Under the pieces are notes generated by a model, which saw only the letters and a list, made by a program, of their open reading frames with translations, was not told the origin of the DNA and ran no database searches. Below are positions 1 through 8,257 of a DNA stretch of 64,000 nucleotides, piece after piece. Position numbers and translations under genes: made by a program. How positions within the stretch are numbered: the first letter of the stretch is position 1; each line of letters begins with the position of its first letter. This DNA comes from Rhizobium sullae (GTDB lineage Bacteria; Pseudomonadota; Alphaproteobacteria; Rhizobiales; Rhizobiaceae), in NCBI RefSeq assembly GCF_025200715.1, contig NZ_CP104144.1, forward strand, positions 2,418,001-2,482,000, given 5' to 3'.

Positions 1-1091
1 CTTGCCGAACCCGCGGTGCCCCAGCGCAGCGCATCGAGATGGGTGACCGCTTCGGCGCCGTAGGTCAGCCGGTTCAGCATCAAGGCATGGCGCACGCTTT
101 CCATCAGGTTGGAATTGTCGTTGGAAGCTGAGCCGTCGACGCCGAGACCGATAGGCACCCCTGCGGCTTCCAGCTCGCAGGTGCGGCACATGCCCGACGC
201 AAGCACCATGTTCGAGGTCGGGCAATGGCAGATGCCGACGCCGTGACGGCCGAGCGCGGCGATCTCGGCATCGTCGAAATGAATGCCGTGGGCGAGCCAG
301 GTGCGGGCGCTCAGCCAATTGCAGCGATCGAGATATTCCACCGGCGTGCAGGCGAATTTGCTGCGGCAGAATTCTGCTTCCGCCCTGGTCTCGACCAGAT
401 GGGTGTGAAGCCGGCAATCGTAGCGTTCCGCCAGTGCCGCCGTTTCGCGCATCAGCTCCAGCGTGACGTCGAAGGGCGCGCAGGGCGCGAGCGCCACCTG
501 CGTCATCGCCCCTTCGGAGCGGTCGTGATAACGCCTGAGCACACGCTCGCTGTCGGCGAGGATCACGTCGTCGTCCTGCACGACATTGGCCGGCGAAATG
601 ACGCCTTGCTGGTCTTTGATATTGAGACTGCCCCGCGTCAGCGTGATGCGCATGCCAAGGCGAGCCGCCTCCTCGGCCTCGACATCCATCGCGTCTTCTA
701 GACCGGCAGCATATAGATAGTGGTGGTCGGAGGTGGTGGTGCAGCCGGAGAGGAGGAGTTCGGTCAGCGCGAGGCGGATCGCAAGACGGAAGGCTTCGGG
801 CGTCATGTGTCTTGCCCAGATCGGATAGAGCGCGCGGATCCATGGCCACAGCGACTTGTTGATGGCAGCCGGATGCGCGCGCGTCAGCGTCTGGAACATA
901 TGGTGATGGGTGTTGACGAGACCGGGGATGACGACATGCCGGCCGGCGTCGAAGCGTGCATCGACCGGGCTCTGAGGCTGCCGTCCGGTCGCGACCAGCT
1001 CGACTATGCGGCCATTCTCGATAACGATGCCGCCCTCGGCACCCTCGGCCATGATGGCGAGCGGCGATTGGATCCAAAGTCGGCCCTTCAT
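1..1091 (-). CDS. Amidohydrolase, 8-oxoguanine/hydroxyatrazine deaminase-like (3' end outside window)
   Basis: The minus strand is open from an ATG at 1091 to the window edge, giving about 363 residues without a stop. The translation starts MKGRLWIQSPL and has the metal-dependent hydrolase signature NTHHHMFQTLTR near residue 60, then LHTHLVETRAE, WLAHGIHF and LGVDGSASND, which supply the remaining expected His and Asp metal or catalytic residues. These motifs are typical of the aromatic deaminase group (8-oxoguanine deaminase, hydroxyatrazine hydrolase, guanine deaminase). It is the last visible gene of a leftward run, 37 bp after another amidohydrolase. It probably hydrolyses a C-N bond of a heterocycle in the cytoplasm; the substrate is not deducible. 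Confidence 0.85.
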   Translation of the reverse strand, partial: MKGRLWIQSPLAIMAEGAEGGIVIENGRIVELVATGRQPQSPVDARFDAGRHVVIPGLVNTHHHMFQTLTRAHPAAINKSLWPWIRALYPIWARHMTPEAFRLAIRLALTELLLSGCTTTSDHHYLYAAGLEDAMDVEAEEAARLGMRITLTRGSLNIKDQQGVISPANVVQDDDVILADSERVLRRYHDRSEGAMTQVALAPCAPFDVTLELMRETAALAERYDCRLHTHLVETRAEAEFCRSKFACTPVEYLDRCNWLSARTWLAHGIHFDDAEIAALGRHGVGICHCPTSNMVLASGMCRTCELEAAGVPIGLGVDGSASNDNSNLMESVRHALMLNRLTYGAEAVTHLDALRWGTAGSA

Positions 1092-1128
1092 CTACGGTGC
1101 TCCCATGCGCCATGCATTGACGGAAAAA

Positions 1129-2340
1129 TCAGACGACAAGCCGGCCCCCGCGGGCGATGATGGCGCCGCCGCGAAAGACGGTGCGATCGAGGGGACGAAC
1201 GGCGACGGCCTCTGCCAGCGACGCGGAAGGCAGGATGATAAAATCGGCAGGCGAACCGGCTTGGAGCGGCCCGACGGGGCGGCCGAGGATTTCGGCCGGC
1301 GCCTGCGTCGCCAGGCGGAAGGCCGCAGCCAGATCCTCATCCGAACGGAAATCCTGGCGATCGCAGAGGATGCCGACGCGCTCCAGCATGTCGCCATTGC
1401 CGAAAGGCGACCAGGCGTCGCGGATATTGTCGTTGGCGCAGAAGAGCCGGACGCCGGCGGCGGCAAGCCGCTTGACCGGCGGCATGGGCACGGCTCCCGG
1501 CGCGCTGGTCATGATCGCCACGCCTGATCCGGCGAGGGCCGCGGCAGTGCGGCCGAAATCGGCATCCTCCAACTCCCCGAGGCAGAAGGCATGGCTGACG
1601 ACAACCTTGCCTTCAAGGCCGAGTGCTGCCGTGCGATCGGCGATCTGGCGAAGTTCGAAGGCGCCAAGTGCGCCGCCATCGTGCAGATGAATATCGAGCC
1701 CGACGCCGTATTTGGCTGCGACCGCGAAGATCGCATCGAGATGGCCGGTCACATCGTTGTCGATGCCAGCGGGATCGAGGCCGCCGACAAGATCGGCGCC
1801 GGCGGCGATCGCCGCATCGAGCAGCGCCGCGGTGCCGGGATCGCGCAGCACGCCGGATTGCGGGAAGGCAACGGTCTGGATGTCGACGAGATGACCATGG
1901 CTCTGCTTCAGCGAGAGCACCGCCTCGAGGCCTCTTAGACCGACCTCGGTATCGATGTCGACGTGGCTGCGAACGGAGAGAGTGCCATAGGCGGCGAGCC
2001 TTTCCAGCAGGGCGCCGCCGCGGGCTTCGACCGACAGCGCCACAGTGCGCCGCAGGGTTTTCTCTGCCTCGATGCGCTTGGCGACCGTATCACCCGGAAT
2101 ATGCGGGATGAAAGGCAAGCCGATCAGCGTCTTGTCGAGATGAATATGACCGTCGACGAAGGGAAGGCAAAGCAGGCCGCCGGCAGCATCGAAACGCGGC
2201 ACTGCGGGGCCGATGCCGGCCGCCGCATTCGGACCGATCGCGGCGATCCTTTCATTGTCCAGAATGAGCGAGACGACCTCGCCGGCTTCGGTCCTGGCGT
2301 TTTCGATTACGAGGCTCGGCGTCATCAACCCTTCCATCAT
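1129..2340 (-). CDS. Cytosine-deaminase-like amidohydrolase
   Basis: This 403-residue protein has an N-terminal beta-sandwich followed by a metal-dependent hydrolase barrel. Visible motifs are VDGHIHLDK (HxH metal site, about residue 66), VRSHVDID, LDIHLHDGG, VVSHAFCLG and FCANDNIRDAWSP, the last being the conserved Asp region of cytosine deaminase and N-isopropylammelide-type hydrolases. There is no signal peptide, so it is cytoplasmic. It begins 3 bp after the stop of the questin-oxidase-like gene. ATGs at 2340, 2337 and 2325 are all possible starts; coupling to the upstream stop favours 2340. With its neighbour it points to degradation of a nitrogen heterocycle or amide. The exact substrate is unknown. 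Confidence 0.87.
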   Translation of the reverse strand: MMEGLMTPSLVIENARTEAGEVVSLILDNERIAAIGPNAAAGIGPAVPRFDAAGGLLCLPFVDGHIHLDKTLIGLPFIPHIPGDTVAKRIEAEKTLRRTVALSVEARGGALLERLAAYGTLSVRSHVDIDTEVGLRGLEAVLSLKQSHGHLVDIQTVAFPQSGVLRDPGTAALLDAAIAAGADLVGGLDPAGIDNDVTGHLDAIFAVAAKYGVGLDIHLHDGGALGAFELRQIADRTAALGLEGKVVVSHAFCLGELEDADFGRTAAALAGSGVAIMTSAPGAVPMPPVKRLAAAGVRLFCANDNIRDAWSPFGNGDMLERVGILCDRQDFRSDEDLAAAFRLATQAPAEILGRPVGPLQAGSPADFIILPSASLAEAVAVRPLDRTVFRGGAIIARGGRLVV

Positions 2341-2343
2341 CCG

Positions 2344-3381
2344 CTATGCAATCAGCCCGACCCTGCGCGCCGCGACGACGCGATAGAGCGGATCCTTCCA
2401 AACCTCTTCCTCCTGCAAGGCGGAAAAAACGAGGCTGACGTCGTGTTCGTCGTCCGAAGCAATAGCGGCGCGTTTGATCTCTGCCCAGGCGGGCGCCTGT
2501 CGACTGCGCATTTCTTCCAGCGCCTCGGCGGTGGGGAGTGCCGGAAAACCGATCTTCGGCACCAGCGAGGCGATCACCTGCCAGAAGGCGCGGTAGAAAG
2601 GCTCGGCGTTTTCGAGGTGCGGAGAGACGAGGCGCAGCCAGTGCATGCCGGTGACAGAATGGAGTGCGGAGAAATCCATGGTTCCGGCAAAGAGGGCAAG
2701 CGAGGTCGCGGCCATGCGGCGCGGCGTATCGGGGCTGAAAGCCAGGCGATCGATAATGGGGCGGAAGCCCGGAAGTGCGGCGACGGCGCGGATATTATGC
2801 CAGAGCAGATCGGTTTCGGGCTCGTAGCTGAGAATGCCTTCGATATTGCCGACATCCGCAAGTATCCTTCCCGGGTCGTCCGTATCCGGAGCGGCGCCGG
2901 TCGCGGGTGGCAGCGGCAGATAGCAGGCCGCCCAATAACCGAGCGCGGTGCCGACCTCCTGGTCATCCTTCTTGAGCACACCATAGGCAAGGCGCATCAG
3001 CGGATGCGTGGCGCTGCCGGCAAGGCCGTTCACCATGGCGGGCAGATAGGTGCGGATAACGGTATCGATGCCGAGCCGGCGGGTTTCGGCGATGAAGAAG
3101 GCGCGGTAATCGGCCTCACGCGTGCGATCGCCGAGCGCCTCGGTCCAGGCTGCTCTGATAATCGGGGCAACCGGTGGCGGCACGGGCGGGAGTGCATGGC
3201 TCTCGCGATACTGCTCGTACCATTGTTCCAACCGTTCCGGCGAGGCGCCGAGGCGATCGAGCGCGATAAGCACCATCGGAACGTGGTTGGCCAGCAGATA
3301 GGGAAATTCGACGCTATCCGCGCGGGCCCGCAAAAGGATGGTCTCCAATCCCGAAAATTGAACGGCAGCAGCCTGTCTCAT
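2344..3381 (-). CDS. Questin-oxidase-like protein (DUF4243 family)
   Basis: The protein has 345 residues with no signal peptide or membrane segment. Its N-terminal stretch FPYLLANHVPMVLIALDRLGAS, followed by a partly conserved alpha-helical body, is the pattern of the questin oxidase-like family (formerly DUF4243), whose fungal member opens an anthraquinone ring in a Baeyer-Villiger-like step. The start codon overlaps the stop of the flavin monooxygenase by 4 bp (ATGA), so the two are translationally coupled and probably act together. Family assignment rests on this short motif and on length. The role in bacteria is not established. Confidence 0.7.
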   Translation of the reverse strand: MRQAAAVQFSGLETILLRARADSVEFPYLLANHVPMVLIALDRLGASPERLEQWYEQYRESHALPPVPPPVAPIIRAAWTEALGDRTREADYRAFFIAETRRLGIDTVIRTYLPAMVNGLAGSATHPLMRLAYGVLKKDDQEVGTALGYWAACYLPLPPATGAAPDTDDPGRILADVGNIEGILSYEPETDLLWHNIRAVAALPGFRPIIDRLAFSPDTPRRMAATSLALFAGTMDFSALHSVTGMHWLRLVSPHLENAEPFYRAFWQVIASLVPKIGFPALPTAEALEEMRSRQAPAWAEIKRAAIASDDEHDVSLVFSALQEEEVWKDPLYRVVAARRVGLIA

Positions 3382-4829
3382 GCCAAAACCTCCCTTGGTG
3401 TCGTGACGTCCTCGTCTATGCCGGGATTGAAATGCGGTTCGTCATAGGCGGCCAATGCTGCAAGATACCGGTTGGAATCCTCGATGAACAGCGCTTTCAC
3501 CAGCGCGCCGACGATGCGCGGCACGCCGTATTTGAGCCCGGTGACGCCGTTGCTGATCGGGCCGAGGCTCGCCAGCGCGCCGGCATTGAACATATGGATG
3601 CGCGAGACCCAGCCCGCTTCGGCATGCCTGGGCGCAAGTTCGAAACCGGGGCCGAGATAGGGATAGCCGGCAAGCATGGCGTTCTCCTCTCCCTGTGGCG
3701 GCTCGAAACGGTCCTTCCAAAACGCTGCGGTCTCGGCGAGGCCGGCAAGCTCGGGCCTGAGTGCGAAATTAATCTCATAACCGGTGCCGAGCAGAAGGTG
3801 ATCGGCATAGTGAATACTGTTTGCGGTCGTCAGCCTGATCCTGCCGCCGTCCATTACGAGCTCGCGGACGCCACAGCCGATCTGCATGGTGAAACCGGGG
3901 TGGCTGCGGGCCCGGTCATATTGCTCCTGCGTCGGCGGCACCTTGAAATTGAAGTAGAGGTGGGCGAACCGCCAGCGCTCCAGATCCGGCAAGTCGGCGA
4001 AATGGCCGAGGAAGCCGGGAAAGTTTGTCCAGGCGAGAACCTCCGTGCGCGGCAGATCGGCGCTTCGCGCAAACATCGTCACTTCCCGAGCTCCGGTTTC
4101 GAGCGCCGCCACTGCCCAGTCGAAGCTCGACGTGCCGCCGCCAAGGATCGCGACATCCCTGCCCTTGAGGAAATCGATCGGTATTGGCTCGTTGCTATGC
4201 GTCCAGGCGGATTTCGGCAGCGTCTTGACCATCGCAGGTATGCGCGGGCCGCCGCAACCGTCGATGCCGGTCGCCATCACCAGGCGGCGGCAGGCGATCG
4301 TGCGATTGGTACCGTCAGCCTTCATCAGCGTTAGAGCAAGTCCGCCCTCCCGCTGATCGATCGAGGAAAGTGTCGTGCCGTTTTCGACGTCGATGCCGAC
4401 CGTCTTTCGAAACCAGATGAGATACGCCATCCAATCTTGGCGGCCGATCTTGTCGAGCGCTTCCCAGGCGTCGGCGCCATTCAGCGCCTCATACCAGGAG
4501 CGCAGCGTCAGGCTCGGGATGCCGAGGTCCGGGCCTGACAGATATTTCGGCGAACGCAATGTCTGCATGCGAGCGCAGGTGATCCAGGGGCCTTCGCGGC
4601 CCTCCTCGCTCTGATCGATCACATGGACGGACCTGATGCCGCGCCGCTTCAGGGCGAAGGCGATCGACAGGCCGGAGAGGCCGGCGCCACAAATCACGAC
4701 GGAATGCAGGTCGTCGCGGTCTTCATCGTCGAGTTCCGGCCAGTCGGCGCAGAGCGCTTCTATGCGCGCCATCTCATCATGGGCGCGACGTTCCAGCTCT
4801 CTCAAACGCTCGTCCGGCGTGGTCTTCAT
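3378..4829 (-). CDS. FAD/NAD(P)-binding monooxygenase
   Basis: This 483-residue flavoprotein has two Rossmann dinucleotide sites: VVICGAGLSGLSIAF near residue 43 for FAD and VAILGGGTSSFDWAV near residue 220 for NAD(P)H, the arrangement of flavin-containing or Baeyer-Villiger-type monooxygenases. The N-terminal helix up to residue 40 is charged and lacks a signal peptide. I chose the ATG at 4829 because the 33 codons upstream (to 4928) are AT-rich and do not look coding. It is the first gene of the leftward run and overlaps the next by 4 bp. Its divergent partner is a sugar-type ABC importer, so the imported compound may be the substrate of this oxygenase. Its specificity is unknown. Confidence 0.83.
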   Translation of the reverse strand: MKTTPDERLRELERRAHDEMARIEALCADWPELDDEDRDDLHSVVICGAGLSGLSIAFALKRRGIRSVHVIDQSEEGREGPWITCARMQTLRSPKYLSGPDLGIPSLTLRSWYEALNGADAWEALDKIGRQDWMAYLIWFRKTVGIDVENGTTLSSIDQREGGLALTLMKADGTNRTIACRRLVMATGIDGCGGPRIPAMVKTLPKSAWTHSNEPIPIDFLKGRDVAILGGGTSSFDWAVAALETGAREVTMFARSADLPRTEVLAWTNFPGFLGHFADLPDLERWRFAHLYFNFKVPPTQEQYDRARSHPGFTMQIGCGVRELVMDGGRIRLTTANSIHYADHLLLGTGYEINFALRPELAGLAETAAFWKDRFEPPQGEENAMLAGYPYLGPGFELAPRHAEAGWVSRIHMFNAGALASLGPISNGVTGLKYGVPRIVGALVKALFIEDSNRYLAALAAYDEPHFNPGIDEDVTTPREVLA

Positions 4830-5048
4830 GAATGTGCAACTCGTGCGCGTTGGACAGGACAGTATAAACGCGCAGGGAATGATCAACTCCCCGCTATTTT
4901 TTATGCAACGCGCACAAAATATGGACATTTATGCGCGAATATGTTCTAATTTGTGATTTTTAGTGTTTACGATTTTTTGTCAAGTGCGCTTGAGTGCGAT
5001 TTTGTTTGATGTATAGTGCCCCAAGCCAATCAAAAAAGGGGAGCAAAC
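4830..5048. promoter_or_regulatory. Divergent control region with candidate promoter and DeoR site
   Basis: This is an AT-rich spacer between the leftward monooxygenase operon and the rightward ABC operon. For the rightward genes a plausible sigma-70 promoter is TTGAGT (4990-4995), a 16-bp gap, and TATAGT (5012-5017). The 15-mer TATGTTCTAATTTGT at 4940-4954 recurs with 13 of 15 identities upstream of the DeoR gene (10307-10321), and GATTTTGTT at 4998-5006 recurs inverted at 10279-10287. I infer shared binding by the DeoR protein. The sequence match is direct observation; the function is inference. Confidence 0.5.
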
Positions 5049-6335
5049 ATGAAATCGCTCAGCAGTTTCACACGAAAATTGGCGATCGCGGGCCTCGTCT
5101 CGGTCGCATTTGCGGGCTCCGCCGTCGGCGCCGACAAGAAATATGAGGGCATCACGCTCACGCTTGCCTCGCAGAACGACCAGTTCGCCGCCGTTCTGGC
5201 TGCCATCGCCCCCAAATTCACCGAGGAGACGGGCGCCACCGTCAAGGTCGATATTCTCGACTACGGCTCGCTGCTGACCAAGACGACGACCGATTTCGTC
5301 GGCGGCACCGGTGGCTACGACTTGGTGACGATGGATATCGTCTGGGCGGGCCAATATGCCGAAAACAAATACACCGTCGACCTCACCGAGTGGATGAAAC
5401 GCGACGCCGCCGAACTGAAGCTCGACGACATCTATCCGACGCTTCTCAACGCGCTTGGCCACTGGGGCGACAAGCAGGTCGCCTTTCCCTTTGCCGGTTA
5501 TGCCAACGTGCTCGCCTATCGCAAGGATCTCTTCGACGCCGCCGGCCTGAAGGCGCCGACGACGATGGAGGAAATGGTCGAGGCCGCCTACAAGCTGACC
5601 GACCCCAGCAAGAACATCTACGGCTTCGTCGCCAACGGCCAGAAAGGCCCGGCGGTCGCCCAGGATTGGATGCAGTACAATACCGAGATGGGCGGTTCGA
5701 TCCTCGGTCCCGACGGCAAGCCGGCACTGAATTCCGAAGCCAATATCAAGAGCCTGACCGTCTACAAGGACCTCTTCATGAAGGCAGCACCTCCCGGCGC
5801 CGTTAATTATGACTGGGGCGGACGCGAGGAAAGCTTCCGCCAGGGCATTGCCGCGACCATGCAGACATGGTCGGTCGGTGCGCCCGGCTACTATGATCCG
5901 TCGATTTCCAAGATCGTCGACAAGGTGGCGATCACGACGGCGCCACGCGGCGCCGGTCTGCCGAAGGTCTATGGCATCGGCGGCTGGGGCATGGCGATCA
6001 ACGCGGGCATCAAGGACACGCAGAAGGAAGCCGCCTGGGCCTTCATCAAGTGGCTGGTCAGCCCGCCGGTGCACAAGGAGTTCAACATGATGGGCGCCGG
6101 CAGCTTCCTGCGCAAGAGCGAGATGACCGATCCCGATCTGCTGAAGAAGTTCCCCTTCCTGCCTGTCATCGCCGAAACCTTTGAGCATGGTGACGGCGAA
6201 TATCGTCCGCGCATCCCGCAATATCCGGAGATTCAGGACCTGCTCGGCACCGCCGTCAACGACGTGCTCGTCGGCAATGCCGATCCTAAGAAGGCGCTCG
6301 ACGCCGCTCAGGAAGCCGCGGCAAAGCTCTTCTGA
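5049..6335 (+). CDS. CUT1 ABC transporter sugar-type substrate-binding protein
   Basis: This 428-residue secreted protein starts MKSLSSFTRKLAIAGLVSV, a typical Sec signal peptide cleaved near the Ala after GSAVG. The mature part has the pattern of family-1 extracellular solute-binding proteins (TLASQNDQFAAVLAAIAPKF, GGYDLVTMDI, PFAGYANVLAYRKDLF). The start at 5049 is preceded by AAAGGGGAGC at good spacing; earlier in-frame ATGs lack a signal peptide. It is the first gene of the importer operon and is followed by a strong hairpin. It delivers a carbohydrate or similarly sized polar solute to the permeases at 6488 and 7426. The ligand cannot be read from sequence. Confidence 0.92.
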   Translation: MKSLSSFTRKLAIAGLVSVAFAGSAVGADKKYEGITLTLASQNDQFAAVLAAIAPKFTEETGATVKVDILDYGSLLTKTTTDFVGGTGGYDLVTMDIVWAGQYAENKYTVDLTEWMKRDAAELKLDDIYPTLLNALGHWGDKQVAFPFAGYANVLAYRKDLFDAAGLKAPTTMEEMVEAAYKLTDPSKNIYGFVANGQKGPAVAQDWMQYNTEMGGSILGPDGKPALNSEANIKSLTVYKDLFMKAAPPGAVNYDWGGREESFRQGIAATMQTWSVGAPGYYDPSISKIVDKVAITTAPRGAGLPKVYGIGGWGMAINAGIKDTQKEAAWAFIKWLVSPPVHKEFNMMGAGSFLRKSEMTDPDLLKKFPFLPVIAETFEHGDGEYRPRIPQYPEIQDLLGTAVNDVLVGNADPKKALDAAQEAAAKLF

Positions 6336-6340
6336 GAACA

Positions 6341-6388
6341 AAACGGTGCCTCCCCGGGGCCGCGGCCTATGTCGCGGCCCTGCCGTTT
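6341..6388 (+). promoter_or_regulatory. Intercistronic hairpin after binding-protein gene
   Basis: The spacer holds GGGCCGCG (6357-6364) and CGCGGCCC (6373-6380), a perfect 8-bp stem with an 8-base loop, flanked further out by AAACGG and CCGTTT. No U-tract follows. It sits between the binding-protein stop and the permease start, the usual place for an RNA structure that protects the upstream message or limits read-through, so permeases are made at a lower level. Confidence 0.6.
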
Positions 6389-6487
6389 CCAGACCATTGA
6401 TCCGATGCGCCTCAGGCTTCATGATCGGGTGAGCCCCGGGCTCGATCCCGGTAGCGCGCATCGAACCAGGAACCTGATGGACGCGAC

Positions 6488-7429
6488 GTGACCCTATCCC
6501 TCACTTCCGCGCTGAGGCCCTTCCCGGCCTTGAGCGTTTCCTATGTGGAGCGCAGGCGGCTGTTCTTCATCTTGATGACACTGCCGGCCGTCATCTATGT
6601 GCTCGTCATTGGCGTCTGGCCGCTGGCGCAGGGCATCTGGTTCAGCCTTTACGAATATAATTTGCTGAAGCCGGCGCGGACGCATTTCGTCGGCCTCGGC
6701 AACTATATCGACCTTCTTTCCGACACGGTGACACGCGGGGCCTTCGTCAACACCGTCATCTTCACGGTCGGCGCTGTGACTGTCGAACTGCTGCTCGGCT
6801 TTGCCATTGCGCTGGCGCTCTGGCGCGACGACCGCTTCAACAGGATCTGCCTGGCGCTGATCCTGATCCCGGTGACGATCACGCCGCTGGTGGTCGGACT
6901 GATCTTCCGGGCGCTGCTGCTCGCCGATTACGGACTCGTCGGCTATTATCTCGCCGAGTTCGGGCTTTCCGATCCGCGTGGGCTTTTTGCCAATCCGAGT
7001 TCGGCGCTGGCGACCCTTATCTTCGTCGACATCTGGGAATGGACGCCGCTGGTGGCACTGATCCTGCTTGCGGGCCTGAAAGCGCTGCCGGGCGATATTC
7101 TCGAGGCATCCGAAGTGGATGGGGCAACGGCGCTGCAGCGGCTGAGGATCATCGTCATTCCACTGATGCTGCCTTCGATCCTGCTGGCGCTGACGCTGCG
7201 CACCATCGATGCCTTCCGCATCTTCGACAGCGTCTACGTGACGACGGGCGGCGGGCCGGGCAACGCCACCAACACGCTGATGCTGCATGCGGTGAAGCAG
7301 GGGCTGGAATTCTTCAATATCGGCCGCGCCTCGGCAATCTCCAACCTGACACTGATCTGCATCGCCGTGATTGCGGCAGGCTTCATCCTGTTGATCCGCA
7401 AGGCGGACAGAAAGGCGAACGGGCGATGA
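6488..7429 (+). CDS. CUT1 ABC transporter permease (MalF/UgpA-like)
   Basis: The protein has 313 residues with about six hydrophobic segments, the first being LFFILMTLPAVIYVLVIGV near residue 25, and the EAA loop EASEVDGATALQRLRIIVIPLMLP near residue 205 that contacts the ATPase. The start is GTG at 6488: the upstream ATG at 6477 reads only four codons and stops in a TGA overlapping this GTG, hinting at translational coupling. The gene overlaps the next permease by 4 bp. It is an inner-membrane subunit of the importer fed by the binding protein at 5049. Confidence 0.9.
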   Translation: MTLSLTSALRPFPALSVSYVERRRLFFILMTLPAVIYVLVIGVWPLAQGIWFSLYEYNLLKPARTHFVGLGNYIDLLSDTVTRGAFVNTVIFTVGAVTVELLLGFAIALALWRDDRFNRICLALILIPVTITPLVVGLIFRALLLADYGLVGYYLAEFGLSDPRGLFANPSSALATLIFVDIWEWTPLVALILLAGLKALPGDILEASEVDGATALQRLRIIVIPLMLPSILLALTLRTIDAFRIFDSVYVTTGGGPGNATNTLMLHAVKQGLEFFNIGRASAISNLTLICIAVIAAGFILLIRKADRKANGR

Positions 7430-8244
7430 GCACACGCACCCTCAGCCGCATCGGCGAGCGCAGCTTCATCCTTGTCATGCTCGCCTTTTTCCTGCTGCCC
7501 TTCCTGTGGCTGGCATCAACCGCTTACAAGCCGTCGCGCGACATCTTCTCGATCCCGCCGAAACTGACCTTCCCACCGACCTTCGAGCAGTTCGCTACGG
7601 TCTTCCGCCTGTTCGACGTCTGGAGCCTCGTGTCGTCGAGCCTGCTGATCGCCGGCGGTTCCGTCATCCTGTCACTGCTTCTCGGCGTGCCGGCGGGCTA
7701 TGCGCTGGCGCGCTCGACCAGCCGCTATGCCATTGCCGTTGCCTATTTCTTCATGGCGATCCGCATGGTGCCGGCGGTGGCGGCGCTGATCCCCTTCTAT
7801 CTGATGATGCGCGATATCGGGCTGCTCGGCAGCTGGGTTGCCGTCGTCCTCATTAACGCGATGCTGAATTCGGCCTTCGTCACCTGGATGATGTTTTCCT
7901 ATTTCCGCAGTCTGCCGAAGGAGCTGGAAGAGGCGGCGTTGACGGATGGCTGCACGCTGTTTGGCTCCTTCTGGCGGGTGGCGCTGCCGGCGGTCCGCTC
8001 GGGCGTCGTCGCCTCCACACTGTTCTGCCTGATGTTTTCCTGGAACGACTTCCTCTATCCGATGTTTCTCACCCGGCTCGATTCCAAGCCGATCTCGGTG
8101 GCGCTGCTTTCAGCCTACGGAACGAAGGATATCACCTGGGGCACACTCGGCGCACTGGCGCATTTTTCGACGATCCCGATCGTGCTGATCGTGCTCTTCC
8201 TCAACCGCTATTTCGTGCAGGGCCTGACGAAAGGCATTCACTAA
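7426..8244 (+). CDS. CUT1 ABC transporter permease (MalG/UgpE-like)
   Basis: This 272-residue permease starts at the ATG that overlaps the upstream TGA (ATGA). It carries an N-terminal membrane segment (SFILVMLAFFLLPFLWLAST) and an EAA loop, ELEEAALTDGCTLFGSFWRVALP, near residue 170, characteristic of MalG-type partners. It ends only 13 bp from the stop of the oppositely oriented ATPase gene, so the two transcription units converge without an obvious terminator. It forms a heterodimeric channel with the product of 6488-7429. Confidence 0.9.
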   Translation: MSTRTLSRIGERSFILVMLAFFLLPFLWLASTAYKPSRDIFSIPPKLTFPPTFEQFATVFRLFDVWSLVSSSLLIAGGSVILSLLLGVPAGYALARSTSRYAIAVAYFFMAIRMVPAVAALIPFYLMMRDIGLLGSWVAVVLINAMLNSAFVTWMMFSYFRSLPKELEEAALTDGCTLFGSFWRVALPAVRSGVVASTLFCLMFSWNDFLYPMFLTRLDSKPISVALLSAYGTKDITWGTLGALAHFSTIPIVLIVLFLNRYFVQGLTKGIH

Positions 8245-8257
8245 AAAGGCGATGCGC

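Noticed and set aside
1963..3447. Plus-strand 494-codon open frame
   Set aside because: Overlaps three genes on the minus strand that have family motifs and 4-bp overlaps typical of an operon. Composition is that of an antisense frame.
4980..6461. Minus-strand 493-codon open frame
   Set aside because: Antisense to the binding protein with signal peptide and ribosome site.
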